Shown here one piece after another: positions 1-8,963 of a stretch of 64,000 nucleotides of DNA. The position numbers and the translations under genes are program-made. Below the pieces are notes generated by a model. The model had not been told where the DNA came from, searched no databases, and was given only the letters and a program-made list of their open reading frames with translations. The stretch spans positions 2,976,001-3,040,000 of the forward strand of contig NZ_CP034245.1 of NCBI RefSeq assembly GCF_003931875.1. Direction: 5' to 3'. The first letter of the stretch is position 1; the number at the start of each line of letters is the position of its first letter. This DNA comes from Microbacterium sp. 10M-3C3 (GTDB taxonomy: Bacteria; Actinomycetota; Actinomycetes; Actinomycetales; Microbacteriaceae).

Positions 1-670
1 GCCGGCACGAGCCGAGGTTGTGTCGGCGCGCCGTTCCCGACGTGTTTGCATGAGCTGGGTGACCGCGAGCCCGCAGGCGATCGCGAACAGGGCGGTGGCG
101 AGCGAGGCGACGAAGACGTGGATGACCAGCCAGACACTCTTGAGCGGGTCCATCAGCGGAACGACCTCGACGTAGAACGTGATGGTCGCCCCGCCCAGTA
201 GCAGCACGATCATGCCGATCAGGAACGAGCCCAGGAAGCGGAGGTCGTAGCGGCGCAGCACCAGCAGGTATACGGCGACGATCAGGACGGTGCCGGTCAG
301 CGCAAACTCGTACATGTTCGCCCACGGCACCCGCCCGGCCGCGATCCCGCGCAGGATGGTCCCGGCCAGGTGGAACAGGAACGCAAGGACAGTCAGCGAC
401 GTCCCGATCCGCGCCCACAGCAGCCGTTGACGCTGCGCGGGCGGCGTGCGAACACTGTCCACCGACGCTCTCTGGGCGTTTTCCGTTTGCTGGCCCGCCC
501 GGGCGGTGGCGCCGGCCAGGGCAGGCTCCCGCTGCGGGACGCTGCCGGGGACGGAGCGCACGGCCAGGTCGATCGTGTACGCGATGAACGCGAGCAAGTA
601 GGTGGCGATCGCCGTCCACACCAACAGCAGTGAGATGCCGTCCAGGGAGAGCGCGTCAGTTCCGGTCATG
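1..670 (-). CDS. ccsB: Cytochrome c biogenesis protein CcsB/ResC (partial, runs off left edge)
   Basis: The first 223 codons from an ATG at 670 are visible; the frame stays open to base 1. The translation has a first membrane segment near residues 10-35, a soluble polar stretch of about 45 residues, then several hydrophobic helices with motifs such as RIGTSLTVLAFLFHLAGTI and VPWANMYEFALT, typical of CcsA/CcsB haem-handling proteins. In system II the CcsB-ResB complex carries haem across the membrane and attaches it to apocytochrome c. It is the last visible member of the minus-strand run that also encodes ResB, CcdA and a TlpA-like thioredoxin, which are the other parts of that system. The conserved WWD domain lies beyond the window. 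Family assignment is firm; the C-terminal half cannot be judged. Confidence 0.85.
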
Positions 671-749
671 GCAGGGTCGTCCTCTTCGTCGTTTCGGTCA
701 GGGGGTGCCCGCGAGCGGGGTGGCGCGGTAGATCCGTGCGGCACATGGG

Positions 750-1628
750 TCAGCCCGCGTTCGCTTCCAGCCAAGCCAGCGAGTCCACGGCGGTTCCGTC
801 GAGGTAGACCTCGAAGTGCAGATGGTTCGCGGTGGAACGTCCCGTGCTGCCGACGAGTCCGACCAGCTGCCCGGCCGTGACGGTCTGCCCGGCAGCGACC
901 TGCCGGCTACCGGTCTGCATGTGCGGGTACACCGTGCTCACCTGTTGCCCGTTCAGCACGGATTCCACCACGACGGCGACCCCGTATCCGCCGTAGCTGT
1001 CCTGTGAGATCCGCACGACGCCGTCGACGGACGCGTAGACGGGGGTTCCGCCGGCAGCGACCATGTCGGTGCCCATATGCGCGCCGCCTCGAGCACCGAA
1101 GCGGTCGGTCACGGTGAACGGACCGCCCACCGGCCACCGCACGGCTCCGCTGCCTTGCGGCACGATGCTGTAGTCGAAGGGCACCGAGGCGACCTGTGCG
1201 GAGGCCCGCGCACGCTCTGCGGCTGCTTCTGCCGCCTTCTTCTGGTCGATCTCCGCCTGGGTGGTGGCCGAGTAGCTCTCCCGTGTGAGCTGCGTCCCGG
1301 CCGCGTCGGAGGCGACGATCAAGGATTGCACGTCCTCGGACGCGACTTGCTGCAGTGTCGGGATCTCGAGGTCCGCCGGCTTCCAGGCGGCATACGCGGG
1401 GAGAGCGAAGGTCGCGATCAGGCCGGTGACCACCATCAGGACCGCCAGGGAGCGCACTGGACGCAGCGCGACTACCCGACCACGGGCGGACCTCTCTGCG
1501 GGCGGGCGCCGTGGCGGGCGGGTGATGATGCTGGTGGCTGGTGGCGTGGCGGAGCGGCGGAGGCTGCGGCGCGTGGGGGGCGTCTGGGGCTGGTCGCCGC
1601 CGCCTGGTGGGGTGGTCTGGTCAGTCAT
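750..1628 (-). CDS. M23 family metallopeptidase, membrane-anchored
   Basis: This 292-residue protein starts with a proline/arginine-rich cytoplasmic tail, has one hydrophobic segment near residues 58-80 that can act as signal or anchor, a short alanine-rich helical region, and a C-terminal LytM/M23 domain. The zinc and catalytic motifs are complete: HMGTD (HxxxD), YPHM and HLHFEVY (HxH). M23 enzymes cut peptide cross-links in peptidoglycan. It lies 21 bases downstream of a second M23-like gene and upstream of ccsB. Why cell-wall enzymes sit in a cytochrome/lipoprotein operon is not clear; they may belong to the transfer functions of the mobile element. The M23 assignment is secure, its substrate is not. 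Confidence 0.85.
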   Translation of the reverse strand: MTDQTTPPGGGDQPQTPPTRRSLRRSATPPATSIITRPPRRPPAERSARGRVVALRPVRSLAVLMVVTGLIATFALPAYAAWKPADLEIPTLQQVASEDVQSLIVASDAAGTQLTRESYSATTQAEIDQKKAAEAAAERARASAQVASVPFDYSIVPQGSGAVRWPVGGPFTVTDRFGARGGAHMGTDMVAAGGTPVYASVDGVVRISQDSYGGYGVAVVVESVLNGQQVSTVYPHMQTGSRQVAAGQTVTAGQLVGLVGSTGRSTANHLHFEVYLDGTAVDSLAWLEANAG

Positions 1629-1649
1629 GATGTCCTGGTTCGTTTCGGG

Positions 1650-3041
1650 TCAGATGGACACGCCGCAGTCGGCGAGGAAGGTGATGGGGTTGACCGGGGA
1701 GCCGTTCACGTAGGCCTCGAAGTGCAGGTTGCATCCGAACGCGTTGCCGGTGTTGCCTTCGCTGCCGATCAGGTCGCCGGCGTTCACGCGTTGGCCGTAT
1801 CCGACGTAGAAGCCGCCGGGGCGGATGTGGGCGTATCCGGTGCCGATCCCGCCGCCGTGGTCGATCTTGATGTAGTTGCCGTAGCCGGCGTAGACGACGG
1901 TGCCCGCCGCGGCGGCGTAGATCCCCGCGCCGCACCCGCCGCTGAGGTCGACGCCGTAGTGGTAGCTGGTCGAGCAGTACCCGTTGCCGCACTGGGAGCT
2001 GCGCGGCCCGAACCCCGAGGTGCGGTGCCCGGATGTCGGTCGCGCCCACCCGGAGCTGACCACACCCCCGCCGCCGCCCGAGGCGGCGAGTCGTTCCGCT
2101 TCGGCGCGCTCCGCCGCTCGCCGCTGCTCCTCGGCGAGGCGAGCAGCCTCCACCCCGGCCTGATAGTCGGCGATAGTCTTCGCGGTGGTGTCCTCGAGGG
2201 CGGCGAGCTGGGCCTGAAGTTCGCCGAGGTAGAGGGTCTGCGCGTCCAGCGCGGCCTGCGCGGCATCGGCGGCCTGCTGCGACTCGAGCATCTTCTGCTC
2301 GGCGACCTGCTGTAGCCGGTCGCGCTCATCCCGGGCCACCACCGCCTGATCGGTCAGGCTCTGCGCGGCATCGCGGGCGGTCAGCGCCGCAGCGTAGACG
2401 GCCTGGTTGCGTTCCAGCAGCTTGTCCATCACGCCCAGCCGGGACAGGAGATCGTCCGCGGTCGCGGCCGACCCCGAGAAGAACAGCTCGAGGGAGGTGG
2501 TGTCGCCCCCGTCGCGGCACAGCTGCGCGGCGATGCGGCCGGCCTTGTTCGCCGCATCGGGCGCGTTCTGCGCCTCCACGTCGGCTTGGGACTGCAACGT
2601 GTCGGCGCGAATGGATGCGTCGAAGTACTCCTGCTGGGCGGTGTAGAACGCACCAGCGGCCTGCTCGGCGGCGGTGCGGGTGCGCGCCACGTCACCGGTC
2701 AGGCTTTGGATGAGGCCCTGGATCCGCTGCACCTCAGCAGCTTTGGTCGCCTCGTTCGTTTTCGCGGCCTGCACCTCCTCCCAGGACGGATAGGTCGCCG
2801 CGAACGCTGCCGGCAGCAGCGGACCGGCGACCAGCACGGCGACCACACTCGCCGTCCCCGCGGTCAGCAGAGTGCGCCGGCTCACACCAGCCCGGAATGC
2901 GCGGCTCTCCGCGGGCGTGGGCGCGCACCCGCACTCCTCCGCCGTCAGGGCACCAGGAAGGGTGAGAACGCTGCCCGTCGCCAGCGTTCGCAGCGACCCG
3001 GCAAGTCGACCTCCGGCAGGCCTCACCCGTGGCGTGTTCAT
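1650..3041 (-). CDS. Secreted coiled-coil protein with degenerate M23 (LytM) domain
   Basis: 463 residues. An SRRTLLTAG twin-arginine-like motif (about residues 54-62) precedes a hydrophobic segment, so Tat or signal-anchor export is likely. A long alanine/glutamine-rich coiled coil spans roughly residues 85-325, followed by a glycine hinge and a C-terminal LytM domain. The fold motifs YHYGVD and GYAHI are present, but the final HxH reads NLH, so the first (catalytic) histidine is replaced. This recalls EnvC/NlpD-type proteins, where coiled coil plus inactive LytM domain regulates other hydrolases. The start overlaps the end of lnt by 4 bases (ATGA). Reduced or lost peptidase activity is an inference from the substitution. 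Confidence 0.8.
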   Translation of the reverse strand: MNTPRVRPAGGRLAGSLRTLATGSVLTLPGALTAEECGCAPTPAESRAFRAGVSRRTLLTAGTASVVAVLVAGPLLPAAFAATYPSWEEVQAAKTNEATKAAEVQRIQGLIQSLTGDVARTRTAAEQAAGAFYTAQQEYFDASIRADTLQSQADVEAQNAPDAANKAGRIAAQLCRDGGDTTSLELFFSGSAATADDLLSRLGVMDKLLERNQAVYAAALTARDAAQSLTDQAVVARDERDRLQQVAEQKMLESQQAADAAQAALDAQTLYLGELQAQLAALEDTTAKTIADYQAGVEAARLAEEQRRAAERAEAERLAASGGGGGVVSSGWARPTSGHRTSGFGPRSSQCGNGYCSTSYHYGVDLSGGCGAGIYAAAAGTVVYAGYGNYIKIDHGGGIGTGYAHIRPGGFYVGYGQRVNAGDLIGSEGNTGNAFGCNLHFEAYVNGSPVNPITFLADCGVSI

Positions 3042-4657
3042 GGCTGACTCCCCGGGCCAGTCGGACGATCTGCGCCGTCCGCACGCGTGCGAGCGCGGTG
3101 GAAGAATCCCGCCGCCATGAAAGCACCGGCGGCGGCGAGGACGACAAGAGCGGTGAGCCAGGGCCCGAGGATCACCGCCGGGGTGAGTCCGGTGCGCAAC
3201 GGGACAGTGCTGATCGACGCGCCAGCGGTGTCGACACCGATGCTGTCGACGGTGGCGCCGTCCGGGGCGATGACCTGGCTAGTGCCGACTGTGGAGACGT
3301 TGACGACCGCGCGGCCGGTTTCGATGGCGCGCATCCGGGCGAACGCGAGCTGTTGCAGGTTCTCGTCGGTGCCACGGAAGTCAGCGTTGTTGGTCTGGAA
3401 GACGTACACCTCCGCGCCCGCACGTGCGCCATCCCAGATCACGGTGTCGTAGATCACGTCGAAGCAGATCGCCAGCCCCACCCCGACATCTCCGACCTGC
3501 ACGATCGGCGGGTTGGTGCCGGGGGTGTATTCGCGTTGGATCAGTCCCACCAGGTCGGGGACGATCAGCTCGTAGAACCACCGGTCGGGCACGTACTCCC
3601 CGAACGGGACCGGGTTGACCTTGTCGTGCCACTGCCGGCCCGTGGGATCCGCAGTCCACAGCAGGGACGTGTTGAAGACATCGTCGCCGCGGGTGGTGGC
3701 GGCGTTCATCAGTAGCGGGGCCTCGGCCGAGCGCACGACCCGGTCCAACGCCTCGGCGGCGGCGGGATCACTGAGCGGGTCGGCGTCGACGCCGCCCTCG
3801 GGCCAGGCCAGCAGATCCATCGGCTGCCCGTACAGCGGCACAGTGGCGGCGGTCTGCGCGGCCAGCACGTCGCCGGGCACCTTGTCGTCGAAGTACCCGG
3901 TGGGGCCGTTGCCCTGCACCCATCCCACGCGGAACTCCCCGGCCGACGCGGTGGGGAACTGCGGTGTCACGACCAGGAGAACAGCGACGCTCACGGCGGG
4001 GTGCAGCCCGAGCATGAACCGGATGCCGCCGGCGCGGATCCACTGCACCACAGAGGCGCACACCATGACGATCAGCAGGGACAGGCCCGTCACGCCCGTC
4101 CACGACGCGGCCTCCGCGAGCGGCCCGCCCACCTGGGTCATTCCGAGCCGCGCCCACGGGAACCCGGAGTACGGCCACGCACCCATCACCACCTCACGGG
4201 CCGTCCACAGAGCCGCGATCAGCGGCGGTACCACGAGCAGCTTCACGAGGCCGCGGGCCGGATAGCGGGCGGTCCACCGGTAGGCGAGCGCGATCGGCAC
4301 CGCGCCCGCGCCGAAGAGGACCGCTTCCAGCCCGGCGAGGGCAAGCCACGGCACCGGGCCGAGGAACTCCCCCACCCACACCAGATGAGTCGTGTAAAAC
4401 ACAGCGCCGAAGACAGTGCCGACCAGCAACGCCCCGCCGAAGCTGCGACCGATCAGTGCCACCAGCGCGACAGTGACACTCACGAACGTCAAGGGCCACC
4501 ACCCCACCGGTGCGGAGGCGAGATCCAGCAGGAGGCCGGCTGCCGCGGATGCCAGCACCGCCGCCCACACCGGCAGCGACCATGCCGCAACGGTGCGGCG
4601 CGGCGTCTCCTGCTCCTGCGCGGCGGCGGAGGCGGGTGTCGGCAGAGTGGCACGCAT
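3038..4657 (-). CDS. lnt: Apolipoprotein N-acyltransferase
   Basis: 539 residues, the usual Lnt length. An N-terminal block of membrane helices (about residues 30-230) is followed by a nitrilase-like domain. The expected catalytic triad is visible: Glu287 in WPEGG, Lys346 in HDKVNP and Cys398 in AICFD. Lnt adds the third acyl chain to the N-terminal cysteine of lipoproteins in the membrane. The same operon encodes signal peptidase II and a lipoprotein (the TlpA-like protein), so client and processing enzymes travel together. A chromosomal copy is expected elsewhere, so this is probably an accessory paralogue. It starts 3 bases after the ctaG-like stop codon. Confidence 0.9.
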   Translation of the reverse strand: MRATLPTPASAAAQEQETPRRTVAAWSLPVWAAVLASAAAGLLLDLASAPVGWWPLTFVSVTVALVALIGRSFGGALLVGTVFGAVFYTTHLVWVGEFLGPVPWLALAGLEAVLFGAGAVPIALAYRWTARYPARGLVKLLVVPPLIAALWTAREVVMGAWPYSGFPWARLGMTQVGGPLAEAASWTGVTGLSLLIVMVCASVVQWIRAGGIRFMLGLHPAVSVAVLLVVTPQFPTASAGEFRVGWVQGNGPTGYFDDKVPGDVLAAQTAATVPLYGQPMDLLAWPEGGVDADPLSDPAAAEALDRVVRSAEAPLLMNAATTRGDDVFNTSLLWTADPTGRQWHDKVNPVPFGEYVPDRWFYELIVPDLVGLIQREYTPGTNPPIVQVGDVGVGLAICFDVIYDTVIWDGARAGAEVYVFQTNNADFRGTDENLQQLAFARMRAIETGRAVVNVSTVGTSQVIAPDGATVDSIGVDTAGASISTVPLRTGLTPAVILGPWLTALVVLAAAGAFMAAGFFHRARTRADGADRPTGPGSQP

Positions 4658-4660
4658 GGG

Positions 4661-5602
4661 TCAGGTGTCTTTCTGGTGGAGGCGGGTGAGGTAGTCGTTG
4701 TAGGCGTCGAGCTCGGGATCTCCGTGGGCGTCGGCGCGGCGGTCGGCGGCGACGGCCTGGGCGGTGTCGTCACGGAACCAGCGGTGCATCACGTAGATGA
4801 GCATCAGCAGGGTGGGAGCCTCGCCGTACGACCAGGCCAGCCCACCGGCCAGACGCTGGTCTTCGATCGGGTCGATGCCCAGCGCGCTCGTCGGGCCGGC
4901 GAACCCGTCGATGAGGGTGGTGGTGGCCATCATCAGGAAGACGCCGAAGAAGGCGTGCAGGGCGGCTTCGGCGAACACGTCCAGGGCGCGGCCGCCGTGG
5001 CTCATCCGCACCGGCAGCGGGTCAGAGGACAGGATCGGGATGGTGAACAGCATCCCAGCGACCAGGAACCCGACCTCGAGAAGGGTATGCCCGGTGACGG
5101 TGGACAGGATCGGGTCGGCGAAGTTCGCCAGGTACAGACCATAGAACGCGGCCAGGTAGAGGGGCACCGCCAGCCACGGGCTGAGCAACCACCGCGCGGT
5201 GCGACTGCGCAGCCCAGCATGCGCGGCACGCAGCACCAGGAGACCCGGGCCGTGGTGCGGGGTGGCACGCAACAGCAGGGTGCCGGGAGAGCCGAGGACC
5301 AGCAGCGGCGGGATCGCCATCATCAGGGTGAGCTGCTGGAACATGAACACCGAGAACAAGGCGTACCCGTAGTTCTCCACCGCCAGCCCGGTTACCGCGG
5401 CAAGGGCGACGCAGCCGAGCAGGAAGCTGACCGTCCGCCACACCGGCCAGCCGCGGCTGCGCACCCACATGCGGATCGCGCCAGCAAGATAGACGACCGC
5501 GAGGAGTCCCGCGAGAATCGGCAGTACCGGAGCCGGAAGCGGGGCCGGCGTGAGAAACCCGCCCAGGGTCGGCGGGGCATCCGGGATCCACACGGTCGTC
5601 AC
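4661..5602 (-). CDS. CtaG-like cytochrome c oxidase assembly membrane protein
   Basis: 313 residues from a GTG whose first bases overlap the resB stop (GTGA). About seven hydrophobic helices are seen, with motifs such as FMFQQLTLMMAIPPLLVLG and a histidine-containing LHAFFGVFLMMATT segment. This matches the caa3-type CtaG family (Caa3_CtaG), thought to help insert copper or assemble the oxidase. Its position beside CopC, the thioredoxins and ResB fits a role in metallating or assembling a respiratory oxidase. No oxidase subunit gene lies in the window. The family is well supported; the exact step is not established for this subfamily. Confidence 0.8.
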   Translation of the reverse strand: MTTVWIPDAPPTLGGFLTPAPLPAPVLPILAGLLAVVYLAGAIRMWVRSRGWPVWRTVSFLLGCVALAAVTGLAVENYGYALFSVFMFQQLTLMMAIPPLLVLGSPGTLLLRATPHHGPGLLVLRAAHAGLRSRTARWLLSPWLAVPLYLAAFYGLYLANFADPILSTVTGHTLLEVGFLVAGMLFTIPILSSDPLPVRMSHGGRALDVFAEAALHAFFGVFLMMATTTLIDGFAGPTSALGIDPIEDQRLAGGLAWSYGEAPTLLMLIYVMHRWFRDDTAQAVAADRRADAHGDPELDAYNDYLTRLHQKDT

Positions 5603-7287
5603 AGCGTGTCCTTCGCCGGCTGGTCTACGCCAAGGGTCTGCGCGTGGCGGGCCGCAAGCTCGTCGACCGCGCGCGGCAAAGCGGGGTCCTCGCCTCGGGC
5701 CAGTCCCGCGTACTCGACGCGCACACCATCCGGGGTGGTGCGGGCTTTCACCCAGAGCCGCCGGCGGGGCACGAACAGTCCGGCGAACAAGCCGAGGGTG
5801 GCGAGCACGGAGAACCCGAGCACCCAGGCGCTGCTGGGATCGCGTTGGATCTGCAGCGACGCGAACCGCTTCACCGGCTCCTCCGCCGTGACTTCCTCCC
5901 AGGTGATGGTGCCCCACCCGTTCGGCAAGTCGACAGTGGCGCCGGGGGTGAGCTCAAGGGAGTCGGCGGCGGTGTCGCCACCGGTGTGCTGGGTAAGCCC
6001 GTCGACCTCGAGGGTATACACCGATCGGGGGGTGCCGTCGTCGATGCCGAGATCCCCGCTGAACACGTTGAGAGTGATCACCGGGTTGATCACGTCCGGA
6101 TAAACGGAGGTGAACGCGCCGGAGGGCAACACCCCCTGGGTGGGGTAGAAGAACCCGACCAGCCCGACCTGCTCAGGCAACCCGTCCGGGACCTTGATGA
6201 TCCCCAGCGACGTCATGTTCGAGTCCTGCGGCAGGAACGGCTGCGACTCGCTGTACACGACCTCGCCAGCGGCGTCGCGAATGGTGAGGGTGGGGGCGTA
6301 CCCATTGCCGAGTAAGTAGATGCGGTCGCCTCCGACGGTGATCGGGTAGTTCACGATCACGCTCTGCGCCCGGTCGTCCTGCCCGGGCTGGCGGATGGTG
6401 ACGTCGGCGGAGAAGTCGCCGGCCTGGCCGGCGCCGGGCGTGCCGGGCAGGCGATAGGAGACCTGGAAGTCATCGAGGGTGAGCGAGTAGGGGGCAAGCC
6501 CGGTGCCGTCGACGAACCGGCCGGGGTTGAACGAGGAGTAGTCGCTGAGGGCGTTCACGAACGTGGTGCCCTCCACCACCACCCGCTGCCCCGTGTACGC
6601 AAACGACCCCCCGATCGCCACGGAGACGAGCACGCCCACGAGGGCGACGTGGAAGATCAGGTTGCCGGTCTCGCGCAGGTAGCCGCGCTCGGCCGACACC
6701 GACGCCGCGCCGCGGGCGTCGTAGCGCTCCACCCGGTATCCGGCTCTCCGCAGCTGCGCTGCCGCGACGTCGATCGCGTGGGAGGCCGGGTCGGTCTGCC
6801 CCTCCCCTATCGGCAAGGTCAACTCCCGATACTCCGACAGCCGCGATAGGCGTGCCGGGGTGCGCGGCGGGCGAGAGCGCAGCGCCTTGTAGTGGTGCTT
6901 GGCGCGCGGGATCACGCAACCGATCAGGGAGGTGAACAGCAGCAGATAGATCGCGGAGAACCACGGCGACAGGTACACGTCGAACAGGCCCACCGCATCC
7001 GCCAGCGGGAACACGTCGGGGTTGTTTCGCTCCCACTGGGTGACGCCGTTGGGGTCGGCGCTGCGCTGCGGGAACAGCGATCCAGGCACGGCGGCGATGG
7101 CGAGAAACAGCAGCAGCACCAGCGCGGTGCGCATGCTGGTCAGCTGCCGCCACGCCCACCGCAGCCAGCCCGTGATGCCCAGCGCCGGCTGGGTGATCTC
7201 GGTCGCGGATTCGCTGTCGGCGTGGTCGCCGGGGCGCAGCGGGTCGGCGGTGACGTCGGTGCCGGTGTCAGAGCGGGAGGGGGACAT
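5599..7287 (-). CDS. resB: Cytochrome c biogenesis protein ResB/Ccs1
   Basis: 562 residues, typical of ResB. A cytoplasmic N-terminus leads to a helix near residues 52-72, a second at about 108-128, a third near 210-230, a large extracytoplasmic domain (about 235-470) and a last helix near 495-515. ResB partners CcsB to deliver haem to apocytochromes in system II. It overlaps ccdA by 20 bases and the ctaG-like gene by 4, so the three are probably co-translated. Its start at 7287 opens on MSPSRSD. Together with CcdA, the TlpA-like lipoprotein and CcsB this makes a complete system II set within one operon. Confidence 0.9.
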   Translation of the reverse strand: MSPSRSDTGTDVTADPLRPGDHADSESATEITQPALGITGWLRWAWRQLTSMRTALVLLLFLAIAAVPGSLFPQRSADPNGVTQWERNNPDVFPLADAVGLFDVYLSPWFSAIYLLLFTSLIGCVIPRAKHHYKALRSRPPRTPARLSRLSEYRELTLPIGEGQTDPASHAIDVAAAQLRRAGYRVERYDARGAASVSAERGYLRETGNLIFHVALVGVLVSVAIGGSFAYTGQRVVVEGTTFVNALSDYSSFNPGRFVDGTGLAPYSLTLDDFQVSYRLPGTPGAGQAGDFSADVTIRQPGQDDRAQSVIVNYPITVGGDRIYLLGNGYAPTLTIRDAAGEVVYSESQPFLPQDSNMTSLGIIKVPDGLPEQVGLVGFFYPTQGVLPSGAFTSVYPDVINPVITLNVFSGDLGIDDGTPRSVYTLEVDGLTQHTGGDTAADSLELTPGATVDLPNGWGTITWEEVTAEEPVKRFASLQIQRDPSSAWVLGFSVLATLGLFAGLFVPRRRLWVKARTTPDGVRVEYAGLARGEDPALPRAVDELAARHAQTLGVDQPAKDTL

Positions 7288-8035
7288 TGATCACCACCTG
7301 TTGCAGCTGCGACATCAGCGCCGTCCACAGCCCCGTCACCATCAGCAGGCCGAGGGCGATGAGCATGGCCCCGCCGATGATGTTCAGCGCGCGAATGTGT
7401 CTCCGCAGGAACGCCACCGATCGGGACGCCCACCCCCACCCGGCCGCGAGGATCAGGAACGGGATGCCTAAGCCCAGCGAATACGCCAGACCGAGCAGGC
7501 CTGCGCGGGCGGGGTCGCCGAGGTTCCACGACATCGAGATGATCGCCGCGAGCGTCGGGCCGATGCACGGCGTCCAGCCGACACCGAGCGCGAACCCCAG
7601 AAGCGGCGCCCCGATCAACCCCGCCCTGCCCTGCGCGCGGGGCCGGAAGGTGCGCTGCGCGATCCCGAAGAACCCAAGGAACACCAGCCCCAGGGCGATG
7701 ATGACGACCCCGAACACACGAGTGAGGATGCCCGCGTACTGCAGCAGCAGGAACCCGAAGGCGCCGCCGAGGATCGTGACGGCGACGAACACCACCGTGA
7801 ACCCGGCGATGAACAAGCCCACGCCCAGCAGCAGCCGGGCACGCTCCGCCCTCACGATGCCTCTACCGTTCACCGCGGGGGCCACGGATGTCGTGGTGGT
7901 GCTGCCGAGGTAGCCGAGGTAACCGGGCACCAGCGGCAGCACGCACGGGGACACGAACGAGACCAGGCCGGCGAGGATCGCGACCGGGACAGCGACCCAC
8001 AGGGCGCCGTCGACGACCATCTGTCCCGGGTTCAC
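7268..8035 (-). CDS. ccdA: Cytochrome c biogenesis protein CcdA (thiol electron transporter)
   Basis: 255 residues with six predicted membrane helices. The two redox cysteines sit in the conserved settings FVSPCVLPLVPGYLG (near residue 31) and VGWTPCIGPTLAA (about residue 155). CcdA passes reducing equivalents from cytoplasmic thioredoxin to extracytoplasmic thiol proteins that keep the CXXCH haem site reduced. The GTG start overlaps the stop of the TlpA-like gene (GTGA), linking electron supplier and acceptor. Family assignment is firm. Confidence 0.92.
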   Translation of the reverse strand: MNPGQMVVDGALWVAVPVAILAGLVSFVSPCVLPLVPGYLGYLGSTTTTSVAPAVNGRGIVRAERARLLLGVGLFIAGFTVVFVAVTILGGAFGFLLLQYAGILTRVFGVVIIALGLVFLGFFGIAQRTFRPRAQGRAGLIGAPLLGFALGVGWTPCIGPTLAAIISMSWNLGDPARAGLLGLAYSLGLGIPFLILAAGWGWASRSVAFLRRHIRALNIIGGAMLIALGLLMVTGLWTALMSQLQQVVINVPLPL

Positions 8036-8631
8036 GAGGCGTCCTCGGCGAGCGTGTCCGCGACCAGGGTGGACAGGATCGACGCACCGGCCAGCTGCCC
8101 GATGATCCGCGCCGCGACCCGCCCCTCCTGGTCGATGACGAGGGTCGTCGGGGTGGCCTGGATCGGGGTTGCCTGCGCGAACGCGAGCTTCACCCGTCCG
8201 TCGTTCACGTCGATCACGCTCGGGTAGGTGACGTTGTTGTCACGGGCGAACGACTGAGCGGTGGCGGGCTGGTCGTAGGTGTTCACCCCAAGGAACGCGA
8301 CACCCCGATCCTGGTAGTCCTGCCAGACCTCCTCGAGCATGGGCGCTTCGACGATGCACGGCCCGCACGCCGCATACCAGAAGTTCACCACCAACACCTT
8401 GCCTCGGTAGTCGTCACTGGACACCGTCTCGCCGGTCTCGGTGACGCCCTCGAACACCACCGGCGCGCCGCGGTCCCCCGCTGGGATCTCGACGACCTGG
8501 AAGTCGCCGGCGATGTAGCCTTTCTCGTTTCCGTTCCGGTACTGCTGCGCGAGCGAGTCGCTGGACGTGCACCCGGCCAGCAGCAGCGCCGCGACCAGCG
8601 TCACGGCGGCAACGACTCGGCGGCGGATCAT
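8032..8631 (-). CDS. TlpA/ResA-like thioredoxin-fold lipoprotein
   Basis: 199 residues. A lipoprotein signal peptide ends in LLLAGC, placing the lipidated cysteine at residue 21. The thioredoxin fold carries WYAACGPC, the usual WxxCGPC redox site of TlpA/ResA proteins, and a cis-proline region ATPTTLV. It should reduce the apocytochrome haem-binding thiols outside the membrane, using electrons from CcdA, the next gene. As a lipoprotein it is a natural client of the LspA and Lnt encoded in the same operon. ATGA-type overlap with the upstream small membrane gene fixes the start. Confidence 0.88.
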   Translation of the reverse strand: MIRRRVVAAVTLVAALLLAGCTSSDSLAQQYRNGNEKGYIAGDFQVVEIPAGDRGAPVVFEGVTETGETVSSDDYRGKVLVVNFWYAACGPCIVEAPMLEEVWQDYQDRGVAFLGVNTYDQPATAQSFARDNNVTYPSVIDVNDGRVKLAFAQATPIQATPTTLVIDQEGRVAARIIGQLAGASILSTLVADTLAEDAS

Positions 8632-8963
8632 GCGCGCTTGACCTTGATCAGGGCACCGGCGACCAGGAACACGACCGCCGCGACTGGCTGCGCGGCCGTC
8701 CACACCGGGCCGGTGAACGGGAACGGAAACACCGGGTTCCAGATCACCGCGATCACGACGAACACCGGCACCCACCCCCACTGCCGCGCCTGGACCGCGA
8801 ACCACCCCACGATGACCGCGAGGATCGCCGCGACGAACAGCACCACCGTGAACCAGTCCCCACCCATCAGCACCGGCGCGAGGAACAACACCGCCGCCGC
8901 GAGCAGCCCCGGCGCGAACGCGTTGCGCTGATACACGGACGGGGTCCGCTGCTTCGCCATCAT
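8628..8963 (-). CDS. Small membrane protein of unknown function
   Basis: 111 residues starting MMAKQRTPSVYQRNAFAPG, with about three hydrophobic helices (residues 17-33, 38-57 and 64-78) and a fourth near 87-105. It resembles DUF4395-like or similar small four-helix proteins only in outline; I do not recognise the family. The start codon sits across the lspA stop (TCATGATG), and the stop overlaps the TlpA gene, so it is an integral operon member and not a chance frame. A role in copper or redox handling is possible from context alone. Confidence 0.6.
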   Translation of the reverse strand: MMAKQRTPSVYQRNAFAPGLLAAAVLFLAPVLMGGDWFTVVLFVAAILAVIVGWFAVQARQWGWVPVFVVIAVIWNPVFPFPFTGPVWTAAQPVAAVVFLVAGALIKVKRA

